From UMGS1519 sp050951095 (GTDB lineage: Bacteria; Actinomycetota; Coriobacteriia; Coriobacteriales; Eggerthellaceae), in the NCBI GenBank assembly GCA_050951095.1, contig JBMNIQ010000007.1, positions 124,001 through 188,000 on the forward strand: a stretch of DNA of 64,000 bases, read 5' to 3'. Under the pieces are notes generated by a model that was not told where the DNA came from, did not search any database, and saw only the letters and a program-made list of their open reading frames with translations. The position numbers and the translations under genes were made by a program. Every line of letters begins with the position of its first letter. Positions within the stretch are counted from its first letter, which is position 1. Of the stretch, positions 26,622-35,202 are shown one piece after another.

Positions 26622-27557
26622 ATGCCCCAGAAACCAAGCGAGCAGGAATGGCGATCGGGCCATAGGCTCGTCGGTCGCGTCGTGGAAGACCACCGCAAGT
26701 ACATCGACGAGTACTTCGAAAAGAAGAAGCAGGGCACGTTCGTGCCCGTAGAGCCCCGCAAGGCAGCTACCGTCATGCTCGTACGTCAAGAAGACGCCGA
26801 GCATCTGAGCCGCTACCGCTCTTCGAAGCCCGCAGATAAGCGCATAGCCCCGCCGAACGGCATCGAAGTGTTCATGTTGCGCCGGCAGAAGACCATGAAG
26901 TTCGTGCCGAATGCCGTCGTGTTTCCCGGCGGGCGCGTGGACCCGAAGGATGCCGACCCCTCCCTGCCCTGGGCGGGCCCTTCGCCGGCGGAATGGGCGC
27001 AGCGCATCGGACGCGATGAGATTACGGCGCGCGTGGTGCTGTCCGCTGCCGTTCGCGAGGTCTTCGAGGAATCCGGCGTGCTGTTGGCCGGTCCCGACGA
27101 GCATTCCGTCGTCGAAGACGTATCAGGTCCCGAATGGATAGAGGAGCGCCGCCGGCTGGTAGAGCACGAGCAATGCCTCTCCGAACTTCTGATCAGGGAG
27201 AATCTCGTCATCCGCACCGACTTGCTGAACTATATCAGCAACTGGTGCACGCCAGAATACTCCCCCATGCGCTACGACACGTTCTTCTTTGCGGCCCGCT
27301 GCCCGGATGGCCAAACACCTGACGACCGTTCGCGCGAGTCGTATATCGCCGATTGGGTAGAGCCGCAATGGGCGTTCGACTTGGGCGACGACCGCGTCAT
27401 CGACCTCATGGTGCCCACGGCGTACAACCTGGGCTTCGTTGCCCGCGCAAAGGACCTGAACGACCTGATGACCACCGTGCATCCCGCATACCGGTTCATG
27501 GAAGAGCCTGAGATCTTGGAAGACGGCGAATACGCCGTGACGGGAATACTGCCATGA
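26622..27557 (+). CDS. Nudix hydrolase of the NUDT19 type
   Basis: 311 residues; CAAGGAGGCGCGT precedes ATG 26622. The Nudix box is split by an insertion as in NUDT19-like proteins: AVVFPGGRVDPKDAD (about residues 94-108), then AAVREVFEESGVLL about 40 residues later. NUDT19 relatives hydrolyse CoA and acyl-CoA. The gene overlaps the next (ATGA), so the Nudix and metallo-beta-lactamase proteins are made together. In a CoA-rich neighbourhood, CoA or acyl-CoA turnover is a reasonable guess; other nucleotide substrates are possible. Confidence 0.8.
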   Translation: MPQKPSEQEWRSGHRLVGRVVEDHRKYIDEYFEKKKQGTFVPVEPRKAATVMLVRQEDAEHLSRYRSSKPADKRIAPPNGIEVFMLRRQKTMKFVPNAVVFPGGRVDPKDADPSLPWAGPSPAEWAQRIGRDEITARVVLSAAVREVFEESGVLLAGPDEHSVVEDVSGPEWIEERRRLVEHEQCLSELLIRENLVIRTDLLNYISNWCTPEYSPMRYDTFFFAARCPDGQTPDDRSRESYIADWVEPQWAFDLGDDRVIDLMVPTAYNLGFVARAKDLNDLMTTVHPAYRFMEEPEILEDGEYAVTGILP

Positions 27558-28435
27558 CGCATATCTACCACATCCCCGACAGCTGCGACGACCATCCGGG
27601 CTGGAACGGCGCGCCGGTCACGGACCGCGCCCGCTGCATCCGTGCGAACAATGCAAACGAATACACCGTTATCGGCACGAATACTTGGATCGTTGCGGAA
27701 CCGGGCGCCGACGCCGCGCTTATCGTGGACCCCGGCCCTGTTGAATCCGCCCATCTCGATGCAATCATGGCCGCATGCGCCGAAATGGGCGCGCGGCCTG
27801 CCGCCATTGCGCTGACGCACAAGCATGACGACCACTCGGAATCCGTTCCAGCATTCGTCCGGCTTGCCGGGAGCATGCCCGTGTTCGCCCGCGCGCCGCT
27901 TGCCGACCAGCCGTTCGCCGGGCCGATCGACTTTCCCTACCGGCCCCTGCCCGATGGTCCGTTCGCACCGTTTCCATCCTGCCCGTCCCTGGAGGTCGTA
28001 TCGCTGCCCGGCCACTCCAGCGACAGCGTGGGCATCATCGTGAACCGAGACGACGCCGTCCTTACCGGCGACACCATCTTCCGCGATTGGTCCACCGTCA
28101 TCGTGCATCCGGACGGGAAGCTGTCGGAATACCTGGACAGCCTAGAGTTGCTGAAGCGCCTGAACCGCCAAGGCCGCGCCGATCTGCTGCTCCCCGGCCA
28201 TGGGCGCCCCATTCAGGATCCCGAATCGTCACTGGAATCGTATATCGTCCACCGCAAGCACCGCTTAGATGCCATGAGACGGGCCATTGCGAAACTGGGC
28301 ACTAAAGATGCGGAATTGCTTTCTGCGGAGCTCTACAAGGGCCTCAGCCCCTCGTTAAGCGAAGCGGCCCTGCTGGCCACCGAGGCGCAGCTTGCGTATC
28401 TGGAAGAGACGCACGACCCCTGCCTGGACGTGTAA
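27554..28435 (+). CDS. metallo-beta-lactamase fold hydrolase, LACTB2-like
   Basis: 293 residues. Metal-binding motif LTHKHDDHSESVP (HxHxDH), further ligands in LPGHSSDSVGI, LTGDTIF and LLPGHG, and a C-terminal extension of about 75 residues with the shape of the winged-helix tail found in LACTB2/hydroxyacylglutathione hydrolase-like proteins. Substrates in this group include thioesters and RNA; here the Nudix partner favours a thioester or CoA-related compound. Translationally coupled to the Nudix gene. Confidence 0.8.
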   Translation: MTHIYHIPDSCDDHPGWNGAPVTDRARCIRANNANEYTVIGTNTWIVAEPGADAALIVDPGPVESAHLDAIMAACAEMGARPAAIALTHKHDDHSESVPAFVRLAGSMPVFARAPLADQPFAGPIDFPYRPLPDGPFAPFPSCPSLEVVSLPGHSSDSVGIIVNRDDAVLTGDTIFRDWSTVIVHPDGKLSEYLDSLELLKRLNRQGRADLLLPGHGRPIQDPESSLESYIVHRKHRLDAMRRAIAKLGTKDAELLSAELYKGLSPSLSEAALLATEAQLAYLEETHDPCLDV

Positions 28436-28558
28436 TCTCATCTGAGGCCCGGTTTCTGGTCGCAGACGCAGGGCATGCCGCCTTCCAGATAGCCTGTTTG
28501 CCAGTCATCCGCAAACCGCATGGAGCGCATCTGAGCGAAACTCATAACAGCAGAAACG

Positions 28559-28593
28559 AAGAAGGCGCCTTCCCGTTCGGGAGGGTGCCTTCT
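28559..28593. terminator. bidirectional terminator between convergent genes
   Basis: AGAAGGCGCCTTCCC pairs with GGGAGGGTGCCTTCT, with G-T pairs, around the loop GTTC. It lies between the end of the beta-lactamase-fold gene and the end of the acyl-CoA ligase gene. Confidence 0.65.
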
Positions 28594-28647
28594 CATGCTG
28601 CCGGCATGTGACGTTTCAGCCGCTCTATGACCAGGCAGTGCACGCTC

Positions 28648-30306
28648 TTAGATGAATCGCTTCTCGTTCGCCTCGTCCTTCAAGCGCTCCTTGATCTCCT
28701 TCGCCAGGATATAGCGCTTCACCTTGCCGGACATGGTATACGGAATGGAATCGATGGGCTCGATGCGCTCCGGCCAGTTGCGCTTCTGGACGTTCTTCGA
28801 AGCCAGATACTTCTGCACGTCCTCGACCGTCGGGCAATGCGCCGGGTCCGCGGGAACCACGAACGTGCAGATGCGCTCGCCCAAGCGGGCATCCGGCATG
28901 CCCACCGTGGCGCGGTCGACGATGCCCGGGCAACCTTCGAGGTAGTTGTCGATCTCCACGGCGCTGATGTTCTCGCCGCCGCGGATGATGATCTCCTTCA
29001 TGCGGCCGTTGATGCGCACACGGCCCAGGTCGTCCATGAAGCCCAGGTCGCCGCTGTAGAACCAGCCGTCGGAGTCCAGGCACTTCGCATTCGCTTCGGG
29101 GTTGTTCAGATAGCCCACGAACTGATGCGGCCCGCGCGAGCATTCCTCGCCCTGTTCGCCATGATGCACCGGGTTGTGATCCGCATCCACGAAGCGGACC
29201 TCGATGCCCTCGTACGGGATGCCGGACCATTTGCCGTCCCAGTCCAGCACGTCATGAGGCGGCACGAAGATATGCGGGCAGCTTTCCGTGGAACCGTAGG
29301 ATTCGCACAGCAGGAACAGGTGCTTCCAGCAACGGCGAACCATGGACTGCGGGACAGGAGCACCGCCGGAGATGAAGATGTCCAGCGACGGGCATTCCTT
29401 GCCCGTGCTCTCCATGTAGTTCAGCAAGTCGTACACGAACGGCGTGGCACCGTGGCTCCACGTCACGCCTTCGCGGTTGATGAGCTCGACGGCATGATCG
29501 GCGTCGAAGTGCTCCTGCAGCACCACGCGGGCGCCCATGAGCATATTCGAGATGAGGCCATGGTAGAAGCCCGTGGCGTGGTTCAGCGGGGACATCATGA
29601 TCATGACGTCTGCCTGCGTGCGCAGCGCCAGCTTCGTATACACGCGCTCGGAGAACTTCAGCGTGTTATGCGTCATCAGCACCTGCTTCGGCTTGCCCGT
29701 GGTGCCGGATGTGGACAGGATGCAGACGGCCTCGTCGGCCTTCGATGCCGGCTTCTCCTTCAGCGGCTCGTACGTATCCAGGATCTCGCGGACGGAGATG
29801 AACTTATCCGTATGCTTTACCGGCGCATCCTTATCAAGCAGCGCAACGGCCTTCAGCGTGGGAACGCGATCCATGAAATTCAGCGTCTGCTGTTCGTAAT
29901 CCGTCTTCCAGTAGAACGTCGGGCACAGGAACACCTTCGTGCCTACGACATTCATGACATAGGACAGGTCCTCTTCATTGAAGTTGCGGGGCAGCGGATG
30001 CATGACGGCGCCCACCTTCAAAGCGGCGATATACACGTATGTAAAGTCGGCCCAGATAGGCACCTGCCAGGAAATAACGTCGCCGGACTCGACACCCTGC
30101 TCCTTGAGCCAGGAAGCCAGGCGAGATGCCTTCTCGTCAACCTGGGCATAGGTGAAGCGTTGTCCGCGGTCGTCACTCACATATTCGCAATCGCCGTATT
30201 GGGAGACGACATGGTTCCAAACGTCGTTCAGCGTTTCATCGTCCCAATAGCCCTTGCGATAGTATTCGGCCTTGCGGCCTTCATCGATTTGCAAATCGGT
30301 GATCAT
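28648..30306 (-). CDS. AMP-forming acyl-CoA ligase (first copy)
   Basis: 552 residues from ATG 30306. It activates a carboxylic acid with ATP and CoA. Motifs: P-loop CILSTSGTTGKPKQVLMTH at about residues 195-213, CESYGSTESCPH, YSGDLGFMDDLGRVRINGR, and the C-terminal KVKRYILAKEI with the catalytic lysine. The order resembles FadK, CaiC and BaiB-type ligases; the substrate cannot be told by eye. It lies downstream of the acyl-CoA dehydrogenase gene on the same strand, but a strong terminator separates them, so it probably has its own promoter in 30307-30510. Confidence 0.9.
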   Translation of the reverse strand: MITDLQIDEGRKAEYYRKGYWDDETLNDVWNHVVSQYGDCEYVSDDRGQRFTYAQVDEKASRLASWLKEQGVESGDVISWQVPIWADFTYVYIAALKVGAVMHPLPRNFNEEDLSYVMNVVGTKVFLCPTFYWKTDYEQQTLNFMDRVPTLKAVALLDKDAPVKHTDKFISVREILDTYEPLKEKPASKADEAVCILSTSGTTGKPKQVLMTHNTLKFSERVYTKLALRTQADVMIMMSPLNHATGFYHGLISNMLMGARVVLQEHFDADHAVELINREGVTWSHGATPFVYDLLNYMESTGKECPSLDIFISGGAPVPQSMVRRCWKHLFLLCESYGSTESCPHIFVPPHDVLDWDGKWSGIPYEGIEVRFVDADHNPVHHGEQGEECSRGPHQFVGYLNNPEANAKCLDSDGWFYSGDLGFMDDLGRVRINGRMKEIIIRGGENISAVEIDNYLEGCPGIVDRATVGMPDARLGERICTFVVPADPAHCPTVEDVQKYLASKNVQKRNWPERIEPIDSIPYTMSGKVKRYILAKEIKERLKDEANEKRFI

Positions 30307-30509
30307 GATGACAAACCCCCTTGGGTTCTTGCGAGGGATAACTCCGTACAATTTTAACGCTTTACCCGTATCCGCATGAATATATATTGCGTTTCAGCAT
30401 GGTCCGTTGCCGGATTTATTCGCTTCTGATAAAGGACAGTTTGCCGGTATCTGCCCTTTAATAATCACCGACTCCGCTTCGGCACATTAGCGCGAAGATG
30501 CCTAGCAAC

Positions 30510-30543
30510 ATAAAAAAGGAGACGACCCGAAGGTCGTCTCCTT
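30510..30543 (-). terminator. terminator of the first acyl-CoA dehydrogenase gene
   Basis: A perfect twelve-base stem, AAGGAGACGACC (30516-30527) with GGTCGTCTCCTT (30532-30543), loop CGAA. On the minus strand it runs out into TTTTTTATG. Confidence 0.92.
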
Positions 30544-30578
30544 GCTCATCACAAATGGATGCAGCGACAAAGTAAGTA

Positions 30579-31802
30579 CTAGTCGAAGTACTTGCCGGTG
30601 TTGTACTCCAGCTTGCCGTTGTTGTCCACCAGGTGCTTGGCGATGGTGATGCGCTGGACAGTCGGGGTGCCCTCTTCCAGCCACATAGCACGGCAGTCGC
30701 GGTACAGACGCTCGACCGGGCCGTACTCGCAATCCTCGAAGTAGCCGATGCCACCGAAGATCTCCAGCATCTGGTCGGAGACGAACTTGACCGTCTCGAT
30801 GGAGAACAGCTTGCACATAGAAGCCTTCTCAGCGGTGTACTGCGTGGAGGGGTTCAGGTCGTAGTCCTTAGCCCAGTCGTAAACCATGCAGCGCAGGCCA
30901 TGGATCATCATAGCCATCTCAGCCAGCTTCATCTTGATAGCCTGACGCTGGATGATCGGCTTACCGAAGGTCACGCGGTCATGAGCGCGGTCCAGGGTGA
31001 TCTCCAGCATGCGCTGGGACATGCCCAGGTTAGAAGCAGCAATGTGGACGCGGGAGATGTCCAGGGAGTGCATAGCAACTTCCATGCCCTGGCCCTCTTC
31101 GCCCAGCAGGTACTTCTTGTCCAGGTGCAGGTCGGTGAACTTCAGGCCGGTGTGGCCGGAACCACGGCAGCCCATCATGTGGGGCATAGGAACGATCTCG
31201 TAGCCCGGGGTGTCGCAAGGCACCATGAATGCGGACAGACGCTCGTCGCCGGAAGCCTCCGGATCGGTCACTGCGATGACGTAAGCAGCCATGCAGCAGT
31301 CGGTGTGGGAGATCAGCCACTTCTCGCCGTTCAGGATGTAGTCGCCGTTCTCATCCTTGACAGCGGTGGTGTGCAGGTCAGCGCCGGTGCCGCCGGTCTT
31401 CTCGGTCAGGGCAAAGCAGGTGAAGAAGCTGCGGTCCTGGAACTTGTTCATGTACTCAGCCTTGAGCTCCGGTTTGCCGAAGTCATCGAGGATGCGCCAG
31501 TTCAGGTCAGCGGAGTAATGCACGTGCATGCGCATGCCGCCAGGGCCACGGGAGAACTGCTCCTGGCACATCAGAATCTCGAGCTCGCTCAGATCCCAGC
31601 CGCCGTACTCAGAAGGCAGGGCCAGACGATAAACGTCGTTCTCGATGTTGATCTTGTAGAACTCCTCAGGGAAGACGCAGGTAACTTCTGCTTCCTTCTG
31701 CATTTCCTCCCAGGGGCCCTCAGCCAGGTTCTTCAGCTTCTCGAGGAATGCCTCAAATTCAGCCTCGGTGAGCTTGGCATTCGGGTTCATAGTATGAGCC
31801 AT
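30579..31802 (-). CDS. acyl-CoA dehydrogenase (first copy)
   Basis: 407 residues from ATG 31802 (GAAAGGAAAGAC upstream); a longer open frame to 32084 runs through the promoter and is not coding. FAD enzyme oxidising acyl-CoA or, in anaerobes, reducing enoyl-CoA. Seen: FALTEKTGGTGADLHTTA, GEKWLISHTD, the helical C-terminal domain, and LEEGTPTVQRITIAKHL with a glutamate at the usual catalytic position. The codon choice differs slightly from its neighbours (more GCA/GCT alanines), which could mark high expression or a separate origin. Confidence 0.9.
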   Translation of the reverse strand: MAHTMNPNAKLTEAEFEAFLEKLKNLAEGPWEEMQKEAEVTCVFPEEFYKINIENDVYRLALPSEYGGWDLSELEILMCQEQFSRGPGGMRMHVHYSADLNWRILDDFGKPELKAEYMNKFQDRSFFTCFALTEKTGGTGADLHTTAVKDENGDYILNGEKWLISHTDCCMAAYVIAVTDPEASGDERLSAFMVPCDTPGYEIVPMPHMMGCRGSGHTGLKFTDLHLDKKYLLGEEGQGMEVAMHSLDISRVHIAASNLGMSQRMLEITLDRAHDRVTFGKPIIQRQAIKMKLAEMAMMIHGLRCMVYDWAKDYDLNPSTQYTAEKASMCKLFSIETVKFVSDQMLEIFGGIGYFEDCEYGPVERLYRDCRAMWLEEGTPTVQRITIAKHLVDNNGKLEYNTGKYFD

Positions 31803-32186
31803 GTCTTTCCTTTCTCGTAAGACAACTAACAAAGAGCGCGCGAGTACCCCGATGCGCTCCTTGGTTGGCATCGGGCTTTCGTATGCTCTCCGCTTACGCG
31901 CTCCATTATAGGGGATTTTTTTCGAATAACCAGATATATATTTTCTTGCTGAATGAGAAATGTGCCCGAAAGCACAATACTTCGGTCTTTTTTGGGCGAA
32001 TTTCCCGCCAAGCCACAGTATCTTGTTCTCCGTTTGCCCGTTCTTTTGCTCATTCAATTGCACGGTTTCCCGAATCTGTCCCATTTTGGACTATAATCTC
32101 ATCTGTTTTCAGACCGCACGGGCACCTTCTGTCCGCCTTGGATGGACTGCCACCATGAATTAGCGAACAACACAGGGGAATGCTGC
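31803..32186. promoter_or_regulatory. divergent promoter region, acyl-CoA dehydrogenase / TetR
   Basis: 384 bases, A+T-rich from 31905 to 32100. For the dehydrogenase, TATAAT lies on the minus strand at 31905-31910, giving a leader of about 95 bases. For the TetR gene, TATAAT on the plus strand lies near 32091-32096 (ggactataatctc). Between them is TGTGC-CCGAAA-GCACA (about 31960-31975), a possible operator for the TetR protein. The -35 hexamers are poor, suggesting activation or tight regulation. Confidence 0.6.
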
Positions 32187-32840
32187 ATGAATTCATTCGA
32201 TACCAAGTACCTGATTGCAAAAACCTTCATCGAGCTTTGCGACCAATCCTCGATCGCTAAAGTCTCCATCAGCGACATCGTGAACCATACGGGGAAGAAC
32301 CGCAAAACGTTCTACTACCACTTCGACGACAAGAACAGCCTGATCATGTGGATCTACCGTTATGACATCGGCATGAAGCTCAAGGACACGTTCCCGGAGT
32401 CCATGCTGGTCTACGAAGAGCCCAGCGAAGATGCGAAGTCGGCATTCCCGTACTACATCACGAAGAAATCGGGCGTCCGCAGCCTGGACCATTCCCAATT
32501 CTTCGACTGCTTCGCGCAGGTGCTGGAGCATCGCCGCAAGTTCTATAACCAGGCGCTGCTGGAAAACGGCCCGCAATCGCTGCGCAACTACCTGTACGAC
32601 CTGTACCTGCCGGCCATGAAGCACGACATCGATATCATTCTGGCCAACCGGTACCTGCCGGAGGACAACATCGATTTCCTGGCCGAGTTCTACACGTGCG
32701 CGTTCCTGTATTATTTCATCCGCAAGATCGACCAGCCGGGCGTCAAGCATCTGGTGGGAAACGTCTACCCGTTCGGCAACATCATCCACAGCTCCCTTGA
32801 GATGGAGATTAAGCAAGCCCAGATGCGCCGTAATATGTAA
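32187..32840 (+). CDS. TetR family regulator of the CoA gene group
   Basis: 217 residues; ATG 32187 has AGGGGAATGCTGC upstream. The N-terminal helix-turn-helix reads VSISDIVNHTGKNRKTFYYHFDDKNSLIMWIY, a form seen in the DhaS-like branch of TetR proteins. The C-terminal ligand domain is aromatic-rich (FYTCAFLYYFIRKID). It is transcribed away from the acyl-CoA dehydrogenase and is the natural candidate to sense the acid or CoA ester handled by the surrounding enzymes. Confidence 0.85.
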   Translation: MNSFDTKYLIAKTFIELCDQSSIAKVSISDIVNHTGKNRKTFYYHFDDKNSLIMWIYRYDIGMKLKDTFPESMLVYEEPSEDAKSAFPYYITKKSGVRSLDHSQFFDCFAQVLEHRRKFYNQALLENGPQSLRNYLYDLYLPAMKHDIDIILANRYLPEDNIDFLAEFYTCAFLYYFIRKIDQPGVKHLVGNVYPFGNIIHSSLEMEIKQAQMRRNM

Positions 32841-32999
32841 GTCTGTCAATCGCAATACTATAATTGTTCGCGCACTATTCCCGTTCCGCTTGCCGCGACG
32901 CGCCTATGCCTGGGACGCGCGCTGCCGGCACTGCGGCCGAACGAAACGAAAGGCACCTTCGTCCGCACCTATAGATGCGGACCTTTGAAAGGAGACACC

Positions 33000-33632
33000 G
33001 TGGATCTGAAGCTGAAAGAACGCTCGCAGAAACCGAAGTACGACGAATACGTGGGTCCCACCCGCACGCATGCCACCTGGAAGCCGCGCGTTGTGGACAC
33101 GCAGCTGACGTTCCTGCATTGCAGCGAATGCGGTCGCGTGTTCCTGCAGCAGGATAGCGGCACGCCCATCGAGAACCCCGGCAAGGGCCGCGACCGCATC
33201 AGCATCCTGCCCTACGAGCCGCCGAAAGGCCCGGTGACCTGCTGCGGCAAGCCCATGGAGGTGCTGCCGATGTTCGAGTGGGACGAGGTTGCCGACCGCA
33301 TCGAATTCGACCACGAGACGCTGGGCGGCGTGAACTCGAACTGCATCCGCATCCACTGGGAGGTGCAGCAGGAAGGCTACGAGCCGCGCTGGGCGTGCAT
33401 CAAGACGTTCACCGGGCATCAGACGAAGTACATCACGCCCGACAAGCAGTCGCCCCTGACCTTCGCACTGGCAGACGAGGACGCGTTCGGCTACTGCCAC
33501 GACAATCCCTGCCGCGAGTGCGTGTTCCGCTGCAAGAGCGGCTTCGAGCTGTATGTGTACGTGGAGAAGATCGGCATCTGCCATTCCGACATGCTGCGCA
33601 TCATGAGCCAGCCCATGATGGGAAACAAATAA
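33000..33632 (+). CDS. desulfoferrodoxin / superoxide reductase-like protein
   Basis: 210 residues from GTG 33000 (AAAGGAG five bases upstream). The N-terminal part has a desulforedoxin-like centre: LHCSECGRVFLQQDSG...VTCCGKPMEVL, i.e. CxxC plus CC. The C-terminal half ends in a segment resembling the superoxide reductase iron site (FALADEDAFGYCHDNPC), but where desulfoferrodoxin has a CN-x-HG motif this protein has YCHDNPCRECVFRC with extra cysteines, and the histidines of the N-terminal part of the iron site are not evident. It may therefore be an electron-transfer or sensor derivative rather than a true superoxide reductase. It follows the TetR gene on the same strand. Confidence 0.55.
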   Translation: MDLKLKERSQKPKYDEYVGPTRTHATWKPRVVDTQLTFLHCSECGRVFLQQDSGTPIENPGKGRDRISILPYEPPKGPVTCCGKPMEVLPMFEWDEVADRIEFDHETLGGVNSNCIRIHWEVQQEGYEPRWACIKTFTGHQTKYITPDKQSPLTFALADEDAFGYCHDNPCRECVFRCKSGFELYVYVEKIGICHSDMLRIMSQPMMGNK

Positions 33633-33661
33633 CAGCACAGAGCCGCAACGCTTTTAATACG

Positions 33662-33698
33662 AAGGGCCCCGGATTCCATCGAATCCAGGGCCCTTTTC
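33662..33698. terminator. bidirectional terminator between convergent genes
   Basis: GAAGGGCCCCGGATTC pairs with GAATCCAGGGCCCTTTTC around the loop CATC. T-runs flank it on the plus side, and it separates the desulfoferrodoxin-like gene from the second acyl-CoA dehydrogenase. Confidence 0.85.
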
Positions 33699-33745
33699 TT
33701 TCGTCGTTTCTCCTAGCGGCTGCACGCGCGGCCGGACGATGGGAA

Positions 33746-34933
33746 TCAGTTCCCCTCGCGATCCCCGCCCAGGTACTTATCCATGATCAGCGGCGCGGCA
33801 ATGCGCACCATCACCTGGTCCGTGCCCTCTGCCAGCTGGTTGCCCCGGCAATCCTCCCAGATCGCGCTCACGCGCTGGCTGACCGTGTAGCCGATGCCGC
33901 CCAGGATCTGCATGGCGTCGCTTGCCACCTCCGTGGCGGCGGCGGGTATGTAGCGCTTCATCAGGGCAACGTACAGGCGGCGGTCCTCCGCCTCCTTGTC
34001 GATCTTATCCGCGGCGCGGTACAGCATGTTCCGCATGTTCTGCAGGCGCAGCTCCATGTCCGTGAGCATCTGCTGTATCAGCTGGAAATCCGCCACCGTG
34101 GTGCCGAATGCCGTGCGTTCCGATGCGTAGCGCACGGCGTCTTCCATAGCCGCCTGCGCCATACCCAGAGACGAAGCGCACGTAAAGATACGGCCGCGCT
34201 CCAACAGCGCGAACAGATGCGGGAAGCCGGCCTTCGTGCCCGTCAGGCGCCATTCCGGCTGCAGCTCCACATCCTCGAACCGCACGCTAGCGAACGGAAG
34301 CATGGGCTGGCCGATCTTGCTGATGGGGAACGCGTAGATGCCACGCTGGCTGCGGGGCACGAGCCAGAACGACAGCGGCGGGTACTTTCCGTCATCCGGC
34401 GCATCGCCATCGATGGCTGCCACCAGGATATACGGCGCGTATTCGCCGTTGTTCACGAACGTCTTCACGCCGTTTAGGCGCAGCTTGCCGCCGACCGTCT
34501 CCACGCGCGTCTCCATGTTCATAGTGTCGGAACCTGCCTGCGGCTCGGAAACGGCCAGCGCGAACATGACGCGGCCTGTATCGCGATAGTTCCGCACTAC
34601 CGTGGACACGTCGGCATCCGAGGCGAATCCCGCCATGATATACAGGTAGAACAAGTCGTTCTGGAACGGCAGCGTCGTGCCCGAGCAGCGCGAAAGCTCC
34701 TCGATGATCAGCGCCTGCATCATCAGGCCGCCCTGGATGCCGCTGTAGACGGCTTCGGAATCCGCTTTGTCCATAAGGCCGAAATACAGGTGGACGAACT
34801 CCTGGACCACGTCGTCGGGCAGGCCCTGGTCCTCGCGCCATTGCATAACGGAATCGTGCGTGAAGGTGCGCTCGCCGAATTCCCGGAAAGCAGCGACCGC
34901 CCGCTTTTGCTGTTCAGTCAGTTCGAAGTCCAT
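33746..34933 (-). CDS. acyl-CoA dehydrogenase (second copy), CaiA-like
   Basis: 395 residues from ATG 34933 (AAGGAACTGTCA upstream). Seen: MDFELTEQQKRAVAAFREFG, FALAVSEPQAGSDTMNMETR, GVKTFVNNGEYAPYILVAA, then MRNMLYRAADKID and MQILGGIGYTVSQRVSAIWED, which recall CaiA, the crotonobetainyl-CoA reductase. The glutamate in AEGTDQVMVR is at the usual catalytic place. The distribution of two dehydrogenases among separate transcription units suggests two successive steps or two substrates. Confidence 0.9.
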   Translation of the reverse strand: MDFELTEQQKRAVAAFREFGERTFTHDSVMQWREDQGLPDDVVQEFVHLYFGLMDKADSEAVYSGIQGGLMMQALIIEELSRCSGTTLPFQNDLFYLYIMAGFASDADVSTVVRNYRDTGRVMFALAVSEPQAGSDTMNMETRVETVGGKLRLNGVKTFVNNGEYAPYILVAAIDGDAPDDGKYPPLSFWLVPRSQRGIYAFPISKIGQPMLPFASVRFEDVELQPEWRLTGTKAGFPHLFALLERGRIFTCASSLGMAQAAMEDAVRYASERTAFGTTVADFQLIQQMLTDMELRLQNMRNMLYRAADKIDKEAEDRRLYVALMKRYIPAAATEVASDAMQILGGIGYTVSQRVSAIWEDCRGNQLAEGTDQVMVRIAAPLIMDKYLGGDREGN

Positions 34934-35001
34934 TGACAGTTCCTTATAGCGCGTACGTTTAAGCAGTTGACAATATCTGTATGCATCGTAACGCAAAGTA
35001 C

Positions 35002-35023
35002 GACACTTTTACCCAAAAGTGTC
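35002..35023. promoter_or_regulatory. perfect 9-bp inverted repeat in a divergent promoter region
   Basis: GACACTTTT-ACCC-AAAAGTGTC between the second acyl-CoA dehydrogenase (minus) and the FMN reductase (plus). Not followed by a T-run in a useful place, so an operator is more likely than a terminator. The rest of 34934-35202 shows no other clear structure. Confidence 0.5.
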
Positions 35024-35202
35024 TTTCAATCCCAAACCCGACGGCGGGAAAACAGCATCTTCCCTGCTATTCGGTATGCTTTACGAAGGAGATGCGGTCA
35101 TTTCGGCGGTTTGTCCAATCGGCATCGTACGGCACGCGGTTCCGTGCGCTGCCTCGCACGTCCGCCAGCTGCATCGGAGACAGCGAAACGAAAGGTCGTC
35201 TT

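Noticed and set aside
24253..26637. A long minus-strand open frame opposite the flavin/Fe-S reductase gene.
   Set aside because: It is a codon-bias shadow with low-complexity composition, no ribosome site and no recognisable domain.
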